Below the pieces are notes generated by a model that was given only the letters and a program-made list of their open reading frames with translations, ran no database searches and was not told where the DNA came from. Shown piece after piece: positions 1 to 7,434 of a stretch of DNA of 34,793 nt (position 1 is the first letter of the stretch; each line of letters begins with the position of its first letter). Origin of the DNA: Actinomycetales bacterium (GTDB taxonomy: Bacteria; Actinomycetota; Actinomycetes; Actinomycetales; Microbacteriaceae); assembly GCA_015654575.1 (NCBI GenBank), contig JAATGR010000201.1:1-34793 (forward strand). The letters are read 5' to 3'. Made by a program: the position numbers and the translations under genes.

Positions 1-1413
1 GAGGATCGACACGAGCGCGGGTCGCAGGGCGAGAGCTTCGGGCACCTGCTCCGTGCGCAGGCGCCGCACCCGACGGGAACGCACCGCCAGATTCGCGTAG
101 CGCAGCGGATGCCGTGAGCTGCCGCTCTGCGCGAGGAGCTCGGCCAACCGGTCCGCCCAGCCGCGGTATGCCCCGGACGGCATACGCGATCCGTCGCACA
201 GTCCCTCGGTCAAAGAGTCGCCGAGGGCGACGTAGCTGTCGTGGCGCGCCGCTATGCGAGCACCGCCTGGTTCCGGGCGCTGCCGCGACCTGCCGAGCAG
301 TCCCGCATTGAGACCGCGCAGCATCCGCGCCTCGTCGTAGTACGCGACCAGGCGTTCGCACAGCGCCTCCCAGGTGCGATCGCGCACCGCACAGCGGGAC
401 GCCAGCGCGAACGCGGCGCGCTTGGCGTCGTCGCCGAGCAGGTCGGCGACGCGGGAACGCAGGTCGGCGAGATCGCCCGGGCGGTAGAGCCAGCCGTCGA
501 CGCTGGAGCGCACGAGGTCGACGGGTCCGCCGATGCCGGTCGCGACCACCGGCACGCCGCTGGCGTGCGCCTCCTGGATCGTCTGCCCGAACGTCTCGCT
601 CTCTCCCGGATGCGCGAACACGTCGAAGGACGCCATCGCCTCGGCGAGCGCATCGCCGCCGAGCTGTCCGAGGAAGACCGCTCCCGGAAGCTGGCGCTCC
701 AGCACCGGACGCGACGGCCCGTCGCCGACCACGACCAGGCGGGTTCCGGGCATATCCGCGAGCGCGACGAGATCCTGCACCTGCTTCTCGGGAGCCAGTC
801 GCCCGACGTATCCGACGATGCGCTCCCCCGGCGCGATACGCGCCCGCCACGCGTCGCTGCGCCGGTCGGGGCGGAACTGGTCGCCGTCGACGCCGCGTCC
901 CCACCGCCGCAGCCGGTCGACGCCGAGCCGCTCGAGCTGGGCCGCCGATGCGGCCGACGGGGCGAGGGTGAGTGTCGCGCGTCGGTGGATCCGGGCGACG
1001 TGGGCCTCGGCGAGCGCGGTCGCGCGCGGCATCCCGTAACGGGTCGTGTAGGCGGCGACGTCGGTCTGATACACCGCGACGGATGCGGCCAACACCGCCT
1101 CAGCCGCGAGCAGCCCCTGCCAGCCCAGCACGAACGGCGAGGCGAGGTGGACGACATCGGGGCGGAAGCCACGCAGGATCGCCGCGATGCGCGCGACCCT
1201 GGCGACGACCACCCGCACCTGCGGGTAGGCGGGCAACGGCAGCGAGGCCAGCAGTGCGGTCGGGGCGTGGATGCTCTCGGCACCCTCGACCCGGGGTGCG
1301 ATCACGAGGGTCTCGTGCCCGTGCGCGGCGAGGTGGCGCAGCACATGCAGGACGGAGTTCGTGACCCCGTTCATGTGGGGAAGGTAGGACTCGGCGATCA
1401 GCGCGACTCTCAC
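1..1413 (-). CDS. GT4 mannosyltransferase (MgtA-like) fused to SGNH/GDSL hydrolase, 3' end outside window
   Basis: The reading frame is open from a GTG at 1411-1413 to the left edge of the window (471 residues seen, no stop). Residues 1 to about 365 are a GT-B fold glycosyltransferase of family GT4. The N-terminus MRVALIAESYLPHMNGVTNS and the EX7E nucleotide-sugar motif (E273 to E281, GESETFGQTIQE) match actinobacterial GDP-mannose-dependent alpha-mannosyltransferases of the MgtA type, which act in glycolipid or lipoglycan synthesis. Without a stop, the frame then runs into an SGNH hydrolase: block I reads YVALGDSLTEG (nucleophile Ser400, GDSL 398-401), followed by GWADRLAELL and YANLAVR. In relatives, as I remember them, these are usually two adjacent genes. 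A CACCCT hexamer lies 6 bases before the GTG, so the mRNA may be leaderless. Sugar donor, acceptor and esterase substrate cannot be read from the sequence. Confidence 0.85.
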   Translation of the reverse strand, partial: MRVALIAESYLPHMNGVTNSVLHVLRHLAAHGHETLVIAPRVEGAESIHAPTALLASLPLPAYPQVRVVVARVARIAAILRGFRPDVVHLASPFVLGWQGLLAAEAVLAASVAVYQTDVAAYTTRYGMPRATALAEAHVARIHRRATLTLAPSAASAAQLERLGVDRLRRWGRGVDGDQFRPDRRSDAWRARIAPGERIVGYVGRLAPEKQVQDLVALADMPGTRLVVVGDGPSRPVLERQLPGAVFLGQLGGDALAEAMASFDVFAHPGESETFGQTIQEAHASGVPVVATGIGGPVDLVRSSVDGWLYRPGDLADLRSRVADLLGDDAKRAAFALASRCAVRDRTWEALCERLVAYYDEARMLRGLNAGLLGRSRQRPEPGGARIAARHDSYVALGDSLTEGLCDGSRMPSGAYRGWADRLAELLAQSGSSRHPLRYANLAVRSRRVRRLRTEQVPEALALRPALVSIL

Positions 1414-1451
1414 GCGTCCAGGGTGGCGCCCCGGCGGCGGCGAGCGGCGCC

Positions 1452-1466
1452 GATCCGGGCCGGATC
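1452..1466. promoter_or_regulatory. 15-bp perfect palindrome upstream of the glycosyltransferase
   Basis: GATCCGG-G-CCGGATC is a perfect 7-1-7 inverted repeat whose near edge lies 39 bp before the GTG start of the minus-strand glycosyltransferase, in the 126-bp gap after the FMN reductase. It could be an operator overlapping the promoter. Palindromes this short arise easily in GC-rich DNA, so this is a weak call. Confidence 0.25.
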
Positions 1467-1539
1467 ACGCGAAGTTCACCGGATGCTCCGCCTCCGGTCA
1501 CCGGCCAGGTCTCACCCGGGCACCCGCGACCGCCCCCGT

Positions 1540-2199
1540 CTACTCCCCCGCGAGGCCGCCGAGCAGGTGACCGAACGAGCGTCCCTCACCGAGGTAGTTC
1601 GCCGGGTCGAGCGGGTCAGTCGACGCGGACGGGTCACGCCGCGCGACGGCATCGGCCAGTTCCCGCGCCGCCTTGTCGATCCGCGCCGACAGCGGGGCGA
1701 CCTGGTCGCCCGTGCCGCCCCAGTCGGCGGATGCGGCGAACACACCGGTCGACATGGCGTCGGCGTGCAGATAAGCGAACAGCGGACGGATCGCGTAATC
1801 GATCGCGAGCGAGTGCCGCGGCGTGCCGGCGTTCGCACCGATCAGCACCGGCGTCCCGCGGAGTGCGTCCGGGTCAAGCACGTCGATGAACGACTTGAAC
1901 AGGCCGGAGTAGCTGGTGGAGAAGATCGGCGTCACCGCGATGACGGCGTCGGCGGAGACGACCGAGTTGATCATCGACTCCAACGCCGGCGGCGCGAACC
2001 CGGTCAGCAGGTTGTTCGTGATGTCGTGCGCGTAGTCGCGCAGCTCGAACGTGTCAGCCGATACGTCGATGCCGCGATCGGCCAGCTCCCGCGCCGTGGC
2101 GGCCAGGAGCCGGTCGGCCAGCATCCGCGTCGACGACGGGTTCGACAGCCCCGCGGCAACGACCGCGACGCGACGGGGACTCGTGTTCATGGTGCTCAT
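1540..2199 (-). CDS. NADPH-dependent FMN reductase, CE1759-type partner of a luciferase-like monooxygenase
   Basis: A 219-residue flavodoxin-fold reductase. After the N-terminal beta strand (RRVAVVAAGLSNPSSTRMLA) comes the phosphate-binding loop typical of NADPH-dependent FMN reductases, with VTPIFSTSYSGLFKSFID and GANAGTPRHSLAIDYAIRPLF in the places where this family binds flavin. It matches the reductases that accompany CE1758-type luciferase-like monooxygenases. It lies 17 bp downstream of such a monooxygenase on the same strand, so the two are probably cotranscribed, with this protein supplying reduced flavin. The start chosen is the first of two close in-frame ATGs (MSTMNT), preceded by GAGGAAGGCG. 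The substrate of the pair is unknown. Confidence 0.88.
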   Translation of the reverse strand: MSTMNTSPRRVAVVAAGLSNPSSTRMLADRLLAATARELADRGIDVSADTFELRDYAHDITNNLLTGFAPPALESMINSVVSADAVIAVTPIFSTSYSGLFKSFIDVLDPDALRGTPVLIGANAGTPRHSLAIDYAIRPLFAYLHADAMSTGVFAASADWGGTGDQVAPLSARIDKAARELADAVARRDPSASTDPLDPANYLGEGRSFGHLLGGLAGE

Positions 2200-2216
2200 C
2201 GCCTTCCTCGATTCTC

Positions 2217-3449
2217 TCAACGGGCTTTGATGCCGAAGGCGGCACCGGCCGGAGCGGGCGCGGGGAACGTGTCCTGATAGGGGGATCCCGCGGTCAGGTT
2301 GTCGCCGCGGTTCTCGCGCGGCCGGGCCTGACGGGTCGGGCCGTCGCCGTACACCTCGTGCACCCGGGCGGCATGGCTGGGGCCGTCGGGCACGTTCGCC
2401 GGACGATCCTTCGCGAACTCGCGCCGCAGCACCGGCACGACCTCCTCGCCCAGGATGTCGATCTGCTCCAACACGGTCTTCAGCGGCAGACCCGCGTGAT
2501 CCATCAGGAACAGCTGGCGCTGGTAGTCGCCGAACAGCTCGCGCATGCCCGCGTAACGGTCGATGACCTGCTGCGGCGAGCCGACGGTCAGCGGCGTCAT
2601 CTGGGTGAAGTCCTCCATGGAGGGGCCGTGCCCGTAAACCGGGCCGTTGTCGAAGAAGGGCCGGAACTCGTTCACCGCGTCCTGCGAGTTCTTGCGCATG
2701 AACGCCTGGCCGCCTAGGCCCACGATCGCCGTCTCCGGCGCGCCGTGGCCGTAGTGCTCCCAACGCTGGCGGTACAGCCCGATGAGGCGCTGGTAGTGCT
2801 CGGCCGGCCAGAAGATGTTGTTCGCGAAGAAGCCGTCGCCGTAGTACGCGGCCTGCTCGGCGATCTCCGGGGTGCGGATGGAGCCGTGCCAGACGAAGGG
2901 CGCGACGCCGTCGAGCGGACGCGGCGCCGACGTGAAGCCCTGGAGCGGCGTCCGGAACTTCCCCTCCCAGTCGACGACATCCTCGGTCCACAGTTTGTGC
3001 AGCAGCGCATAGTTTTCGATTGCCAGCGGCAGGCCCTGCCGGATGTCCTTTCCGAACCACGGGTAGACCGGTCCGGTGTTCCCGCGACCCATCATGAGGT
3101 CCATCCGGCCACCGGACAGGTGCTGCAGCATCGCGTAGTCCTCGGCGATCTTCACCGGGTCATTCGTGGTGATCAGCGTGGTAGACGTCGACACGATCAG
3201 GCGCTCCGTCTGAGCCGCGATGTACGCGAGCGTCGTCGTGGGCGAGGACGACCAGAACGGCGGGTTGTGATGCTCGCCCAGCGCGAAGACGTCGAGCCCG
3301 ACCTCCTCAGCGTGCTTCGCGATCTCGACGGTCGCCTGGATGCGCTCGGCCTCGCTCGGCGTGTGGCCGCTCACCGGATCGCGCGTGATGTCGCTGACCG
3401 ACATCAGGCCGAACTGGACCTGCGGCGCCGCCGTGGTGGAATCGCTCAC
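2217..3449 (-). CDS. LLM class flavin-dependent monooxygenase, CE1758 family
   Basis: A 410-residue bacterial-luciferase-like TIM-barrel monooxygenase that uses reduced FMN to activate oxygen. Typical segments are VQFGLMSVSDIT, GLDVFALGEHHNPPFW, STTLITTNDPVKIAEDYAMLQHLSGGRMDLMMGRG and VWHGSIRTPEIAEQAAYYGDGFFANNIFW. The frame extends upstream to 3524, but a GGGAAGAG Shine-Dalgarno sits just ahead of the GTG at 3447-3449 and homology begins right after it, so that start is preferred. The upstream gap holds an AT-rich island (about 3484-3512) with the imperfect palindrome ATGCATGTGAATGTAT, a possible promoter/operator. The FMN reductase follows 17 bp downstream. The substrate is unknown. Confidence 0.88.
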   Translation of the reverse strand: MSDSTTAAPQVQFGLMSVSDITRDPVSGHTPSEAERIQATVEIAKHAEEVGLDVFALGEHHNPPFWSSSPTTTLAYIAAQTERLIVSTSTTLITTNDPVKIAEDYAMLQHLSGGRMDLMMGRGNTGPVYPWFGKDIRQGLPLAIENYALLHKLWTEDVVDWEGKFRTPLQGFTSAPRPLDGVAPFVWHGSIRTPEIAEQAAYYGDGFFANNIFWPAEHYQRLIGLYRQRWEHYGHGAPETAIVGLGGQAFMRKNSQDAVNEFRPFFDNGPVYGHGPSMEDFTQMTPLTVGSPQQVIDRYAGMRELFGDYQRQLFLMDHAGLPLKTVLEQIDILGEEVVPVLRREFAKDRPANVPDGPSHAARVHEVYGDGPTRQARPRENRGDNLTAGSPYQDTFPAPAPAGAAFGIKAR

Positions 3450-3614
3450 GATCTCTTCCCGCTTCCCGGATGCCTCCGCACCCATTTCTATGCATGTGAA
3501 TGTATTTAGGATAACGCCGATCACCCTGGCCTATTCCCTATCCTGCGATGAACGGGGCGAACACCTCGCGCACGAGCCCGCACGAGTTCGGCCGCGGCGG
3601 GCCGGTTCGCCGGC

Positions 3615-4499
3615 TCAGGCCGCGCCGAACAGGTCGAGCATGTCGCGCACCAGCTGGTGCGGCGCCGTTTCGCACGGGCTGTGCCCGGTCTCGTACACCG
3701 CGATGCGTGCGCCGATCCGCGCCGCGTACTCGCGGTACTGCGCCTCCGGCCAGAGGTCGTGGGCGGATGCAGCGACCAGGATCGGCACCTTTGATGCCGC
3801 GACCGCCGTCACGACATCCGGCATCGTCTTCATGAGGGCGACGATGTCGTCGACGCTCTGGCGGCGGGTAAGCGCGAACCGCTCGCGCACGAAGGCGATC
3901 CGCTGCGGCGGCACCCGGTTGAGGTTGTTACGGATGCCCCACAGCATGAGCCCCGCCCCCACGCGCGGGCGCGCGACGTCTGTGAAGCGTCCGATCCGCT
4001 TCACCCCGCGGAAGACCTGGCCCACCGCCGGCGGCGCGGTCAGCAGCGTGAGGCTCGCGAACAGTTCCGGGCGGCGCACGAGCGCCTGCTGCGCGACCAG
4101 CCCCGCGAAGCTGTAGCCGAGGACGTGCGCGGGGGCGGCGCCGGCCTCGAGCACCGCAACCAGGTCGTCCAGGTAGAGCGGGTAGTCGTAGTGCGCACGC
4201 GGCGGATCGAGGTTCTCTGGGCCTGCGCCGGCCGACTCGTACTGGCCGGCGAGATCGTACGACTCGACCCGGTAGCCCGCCTCCGCGAGCAGCGGCAGCA
4301 TGAGGAGGAAGTCCTCCTTGGAGCCGGTGACGCCCGGCACCAGCACCACCCGCCGGCCATCGGCCGGCCCCAGCGTCACCCGCGCGAGCGGACCGCTCGG
4401 GGCCGCGAAGACATCGCGGACGGTTCCGGGCGGGAACGTACGCCAATCGACGTCATGGAGCGCGAGGTCGCGCTCGAATGCGTCGTCGATCGTGGTCAT
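3615..4499 (-). CDS. alpha/beta fold hydrolase
   Basis: A 294-residue single-domain alpha/beta hydrolase. The oxyanion-loop strand reads RVVLVPGVTGSKEDFL, the nucleophile elbow is GYSFAG (G-x-S-x-G), the likely acid is the Asp in AASAHDLWPEAQY, and the catalytic His is in YETGHSPCETAP near the C-terminus. All triad residues are present and the length is normal. A TAGGCT -10 at 4515-4520 lies 15 bases before the ATG, giving a very short leader with a GAGG Shine-Dalgarno. A 165-bp gap separates it from the downstream monooxygenase, and its upstream neighbour efeU is divergent. It may be an esterase or an acyl or C-C bond hydrolase; the substrate is not readable. Confidence 0.85.
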   Translation of the reverse strand: MTTIDDAFERDLALHDVDWRTFPPGTVRDVFAAPSGPLARVTLGPADGRRVVLVPGVTGSKEDFLLMLPLLAEAGYRVESYDLAGQYESAGAGPENLDPPRAHYDYPLYLDDLVAVLEAGAAPAHVLGYSFAGLVAQQALVRRPELFASLTLLTAPPAVGQVFRGVKRIGRFTDVARPRVGAGLMLWGIRNNLNRVPPQRIAFVRERFALTRRQSVDDIVALMKTMPDVVTAVAASKVPILVAASAHDLWPEAQYREYAARIGARIAVYETGHSPCETAPHQLVRDMLDLFGAA

Positions 4500-4514
4500 A
4501 GATGCCTCGCGCCG

Positions 4515-4520
4515 AGCCTA
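4515..4520 (-). promoter_or_regulatory. -10 element of the alpha/beta hydrolase
   Basis: On the minus strand this reads TAGGCT, 15 bases ahead of the ATG at 4497-4499. It fits the actinobacterial TAnnnT -10 consensus and leaves a leader of about 8 nt. Confidence 0.45.
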
Positions 4521-4570
4521 GCGGCGCCCGCGCCGATGGGCGGCCGCTCACCCCTTTACAGGAGGACGGT

Positions 4571-4589
4571 ATAGGTTACCCTTGCCTAG
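4571..4589. promoter_or_regulatory. iron box (DtxR/IdeR-type operator) before efeU
   Basis: The 19-mer ATAGGTTACCCTTGCCTAG matches 13 of 19 positions of the DtxR/IdeR consensus TTAGGTTAGGCTAACCTAA, including both outer half-site cores (AGGTTA and CCTA). It starts 49 bp before the efeU start codon, and the hydrolase diverges on the other side. Iron-loaded DtxR/IdeR would be expected to repress efeUOB here. This is a consensus match only; no regulator gene lies in the window. Confidence 0.65.
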
Positions 4590-4619
4590 CCTTTCCATCG
4601 TCCGTCTGTGAGGAGTTCT

Positions 4620-6224
4620 GTGCTCGCTACCTTCGTCATCGGTCTCCGCGAAGGCCTCGAAGCGGCACTGATCGTCGGCATCATCGCGGCCTTCCTCCGA
4701 CGCAACGGCCGACGACTGACGTCGATGTGGATCGGCGTCGTCCTGGCCGTGATCCTCAGCATCGTCGTCGGCGTCGCCCTCGCACTGGTCGAGCAGGCGC
4801 TGCCGCAGGCCGCGCAAGAGGGCATGGAGTCAATCATCGGTGTCGTCGCGGTGTTCTTCGTGACCGGGATGATCGTCTGGATGAACGGCCACGCGCGCAA
4901 GATGCGCGCCGAGTTGGAGGAGCAGGCAGGCGAAGCCCTCCGCGACGGGCATGCGCTGGCGCTGGCCGTCATGGCCTTCCTCGCCGTCCTCAAAGAGGGC
5001 TTCGAGACGAGCGTGTTCCTGCTCGCAACCTTCACCGCCTCCTCCAACACCGGCCTCGCCGCCCTCGGCGCCGTGCTCGGCGTCGTCGTCGCGGTCGGCA
5101 TCGGCGTCGGTATCTACTACGGCGGGGTCAAGCTCGACCTCTCGCGCTTCTTCCGGATCACCGGCGCCTTCCTGATCCTGGTCGCCGCGGGCCTGGTCAT
5201 GACGACCCTGCGCACCGCACACGAGGCGGGCTGGATCACGGCGGGTCAGCAGCAGATCGTCGACCTGTCGTGGCTCGTGAGCCCGGGAACGGTCACGGCG
5301 GCACTTTTGACGGGCGTGCTCGGCATCCCCTCCGATCCGCGCCTGATCGAGGTGGTCGGATGGCTCGCCTATCTCATCCCCGTGGCTCTCTATGTGTACT
5401 GGCCGCAGCGGCGGCGACCCCGCGGCCGCGTCGTTCCGGCGCTGCAGGCGGCGATCGGCGGCGTGCTCGCGGTCTCGGCCGTGGCGCTGGCGGTCGGTTT
5501 CGCGCTGCCGTCGGAGCCCGATCTGGACACCGCGACGCTCGTGGATGCCGACGGCACGACCGTGGGCACGGCATCCCTGACCGCGGATGAGCTCGTGATC
5601 TCGCTCGACGGCGAGGACTCCGCCGCCCACACGCTCGATCCGACGGCCGCCACGACCGCCCAGTACTCCGGTATCGACACCCTCACGTGGGAATGGAGTG
5701 AGGACGCCGACGCGTCCGACGCTCCCGCGACGCTCACCCTCGACGAGCTCGCGGCGCTCAACGGGGGCTCGCTGCCGATCGGCGTGAGCCGGACGCAGCA
5801 GACCGGCCCGTTCGCCGCGACCTGGCACATCACCGCGACCCGCGACGCCTGGGTCTCCGGCGATGCGCTGATCGACGTCACCGAAACCGAGAAGGTCGTC
5901 GTCACCCTCAGCGGCGGCGGGCTCGGCACGAACCGCACCGTGACGCTCGCCAGCGCCGACCCGCAGACCGCGACCGCCGCCGGCTTGTCGGTCGCCGGCG
6001 TGGACGACCGCGCCGCGCAGGTCGATGCCGCCGATGCGTTCGTCGACGAGCGGCAGCTGTGGGGTGTACGGGTGCCCCTCGTGGTCGCCATCGCCGCCGG
6101 CGTGCTCTTCGCCGCCGCCTTCCGCTCCCGACGCCGACTGCGCACCGCCGCGCTCGACGTCCCCACCGCCCCACCCGAGTCCCGCATCACCGAATCGAGA
6201 AGAGACAGCAATGCCATCCATTAA
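4620..6224 (+). CDS. efeU: EfeU ferrous iron permease (FTR1 family) with C-terminal extracytoplasmic domain
   Basis: A 534-residue membrane permease of the FTR1/OFeT family, the inner-membrane iron channel of the EfeUOB system. The two iron-binding REGLE-type motifs are present: R10-E-G-L-E14 in the first helix and K125-E-G-F-E129 in a later one. About seven hydrophobic segments fill residues 1-290. A hydrophilic region of about 190 residues follows, rich in Thr, Ala and Asp and probably beta-rich, then a single helix (VPLVVAIAAGVLFAAAF) and a basic tail, so the extra domain should lie outside the membrane. The GTG start at 4620 is favoured by AGGAG four bases upstream; an in-frame GTG at 4608 is less likely. 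The gene overlaps efeO by 14 bp. Iron regulation is expected from the upstream iron box. Confidence 0.93.
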   Translation: MLATFVIGLREGLEAALIVGIIAAFLRRNGRRLTSMWIGVVLAVILSIVVGVALALVEQALPQAAQEGMESIIGVVAVFFVTGMIVWMNGHARKMRAELEEQAGEALRDGHALALAVMAFLAVLKEGFETSVFLLATFTASSNTGLAALGAVLGVVVAVGIGVGIYYGGVKLDLSRFFRITGAFLILVAAGLVMTTLRTAHEAGWITAGQQQIVDLSWLVSPGTVTAALLTGVLGIPSDPRLIEVVGWLAYLIPVALYVYWPQRRRPRGRVVPALQAAIGGVLAVSAVALAVGFALPSEPDLDTATLVDADGTTVGTASLTADELVISLDGEDSAAHTLDPTAATTAQYSGIDTLTWEWSEDADASDAPATLTLDELAALNGGSLPIGVSRTQQTGPFAATWHITATRDAWVSGDALIDVTETEKVVVTLSGGGLGTNRTVTLASADPQTATAAGLSVAGVDDRAAQVDAADAFVDERQLWGVRVPLVVAIAAGVLFAAAFRSRRRLRTAALDVPTAPPESRITESRRDSNAIH

Positions 6225-7431
6225 TCCCACGATCACCCGCACCGCGCTCGTCGCCGTGCTCGCGACGGGCGCCGTCGCCCTGGCCGGCTGCAGCGGCGAC
6301 TCTTCCACAGCCGCCCCGACCAGCTCCACCGGCGCCTCGCAGGTGGCCATCACCCTCACCGGCGGCGACACCGACGCCTGCGGGCTCGACTTCGACAGCG
6401 TGCCGGCCGGCCCGATCACGTTCACGGTCACCAACGAGAGCTCCACCGCGATCACCGAGGTCGAGCTGCAGAGCGACAACCGCATCCTGGGCGAGAAGGA
6501 GAACCTCGCTCCCGGCCTGTCGCCGGTGAGCTTCACCGTGACGCTCGACGGCGGCAGCTACGAGATCTACTGCCCGGGCGCCGAGACCGAGACCGTCGCG
6601 TTCACCGTGACCGGCACCGCCGCCTCCTCCACCGGCGGCACGGTGCAGAGCCTCCTCCAGGAGGGCGCGGAGGGCTACGCGACCTACGCGAACGGCGTGG
6701 CCGCCGACATGGTGACCGCGGTCGCGAACCTGCAGACCGCGATCGACTCGGGCGATCTCACCGCCGCGCAGGAGGCGTACGCGCAGGCGCGCCCCTTCTA
6801 CGAGAAGATCGAGTCCGACGTGGACGGCTTCGTCCTCCCCGGCTATGACGCGGACGACAACGCCGGCAACCTGGACTACCTGATCGACATGCGCGAATCC
6901 ACCCCGGTCGATGACGCCGTGGGCTGGTCCGGCTTCCACGCGATCGAGCGGGACCTCTTCGAGACGGGCGCCATCACAGATCAGACCAAGACGTACGCCG
7001 CCGACCTCGTGACCCACACGGGCGAGCTGGTCGACGTGATGTCGAGCCTGACCTACGCACCGGAGGACCTCGCCAACGGCGCCGCCGGCCTGCTGGAAGA
7101 GGTGCAGGCCAACAAGATCACCGGCGAAGAGGAGCTCTACAGCCACATCGACCTGGTCGACTTCGCCGGCAACGTCGAGGGCGCTCAGCAGGCCTTCGCC
7201 TACCTGCGCCCGGGTCTCGAGGAGATCGACGCCGACCTCGCCGCGCAGGTGCAGACCCAGTTCGACGCCGTGACCGCGCTGCTCGACTCGTACCGCGACA
7301 CCACCCAGCTGGGCGGCTACCAGTCGTGGACGGCGGAGCTGCAGGCCTCGGACGCCGCCGCGCTCAGCAAGGCCGTGCAGGCACTGCAGGAGCCGCTGTC
7401 GAGCATCGCCGAGAAGGTCGCAACGGCCTGA
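6211..7431 (+). CDS. efeO: EfeO iron uptake lipoprotein (cupredoxin plus M75 imelysin-like)
   Basis: A 406-residue exported lipoprotein: a signal peptide ends in the lipobox LAGC with Cys27 as the lipidated residue. Residues of about 45-135 form the EfeO cupredoxin-like domain (VAITLTGGDTDACGLDF through SYEIYCPGAETETVAFTVTG), thought to bind or oxidise metal. The rest is the M75/imelysin-like domain with the HxxE metal motif H243-A-I-E246 in GWSGFHAIERDLFETG. It is thought to capture iron and pass it to EfeU. The start is the ATG at 6211, preceded by GAGAAGAGACAG. The first 14 bp lie inside the end of efeU, and efeB follows after 3 bp, so the three genes form one operon. Confidence 0.95.
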   Translation: MPSINPTITRTALVAVLATGAVALAGCSGDSSTAAPTSSTGASQVAITLTGGDTDACGLDFDSVPAGPITFTVTNESSTAITEVELQSDNRILGEKENLAPGLSPVSFTVTLDGGSYEIYCPGAETETVAFTVTGTAASSTGGTVQSLLQEGAEGYATYANGVAADMVTAVANLQTAIDSGDLTAAQEAYAQARPFYEKIESDVDGFVLPGYDADDNAGNLDYLIDMRESTPVDDAVGWSGFHAIERDLFETGAITDQTKTYAADLVTHTGELVDVMSSLTYAPEDLANGAAGLLEEVQANKITGEEELYSHIDLVDFAGNVEGAQQAFAYLRPGLEEIDADLAAQVQTQFDAVTALLDSYRDTTQLGGYQSWTAELQASDAAALSKAVQALQEPLSSIAEKVATA

Positions 7432-7434
7432 CAC

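Noticed and set aside
241..2277. Long plus-strand open frame (678 codons) opposite the glycosyltransferase, FMN reductase and monooxygenase genes
   Set aside because: It is rich in Arg, Gly, Val and His-type shadow composition, has no domain, and overlaps well-supported minus-strand genes. Such antisense frames are expected in GC-rich DNA.
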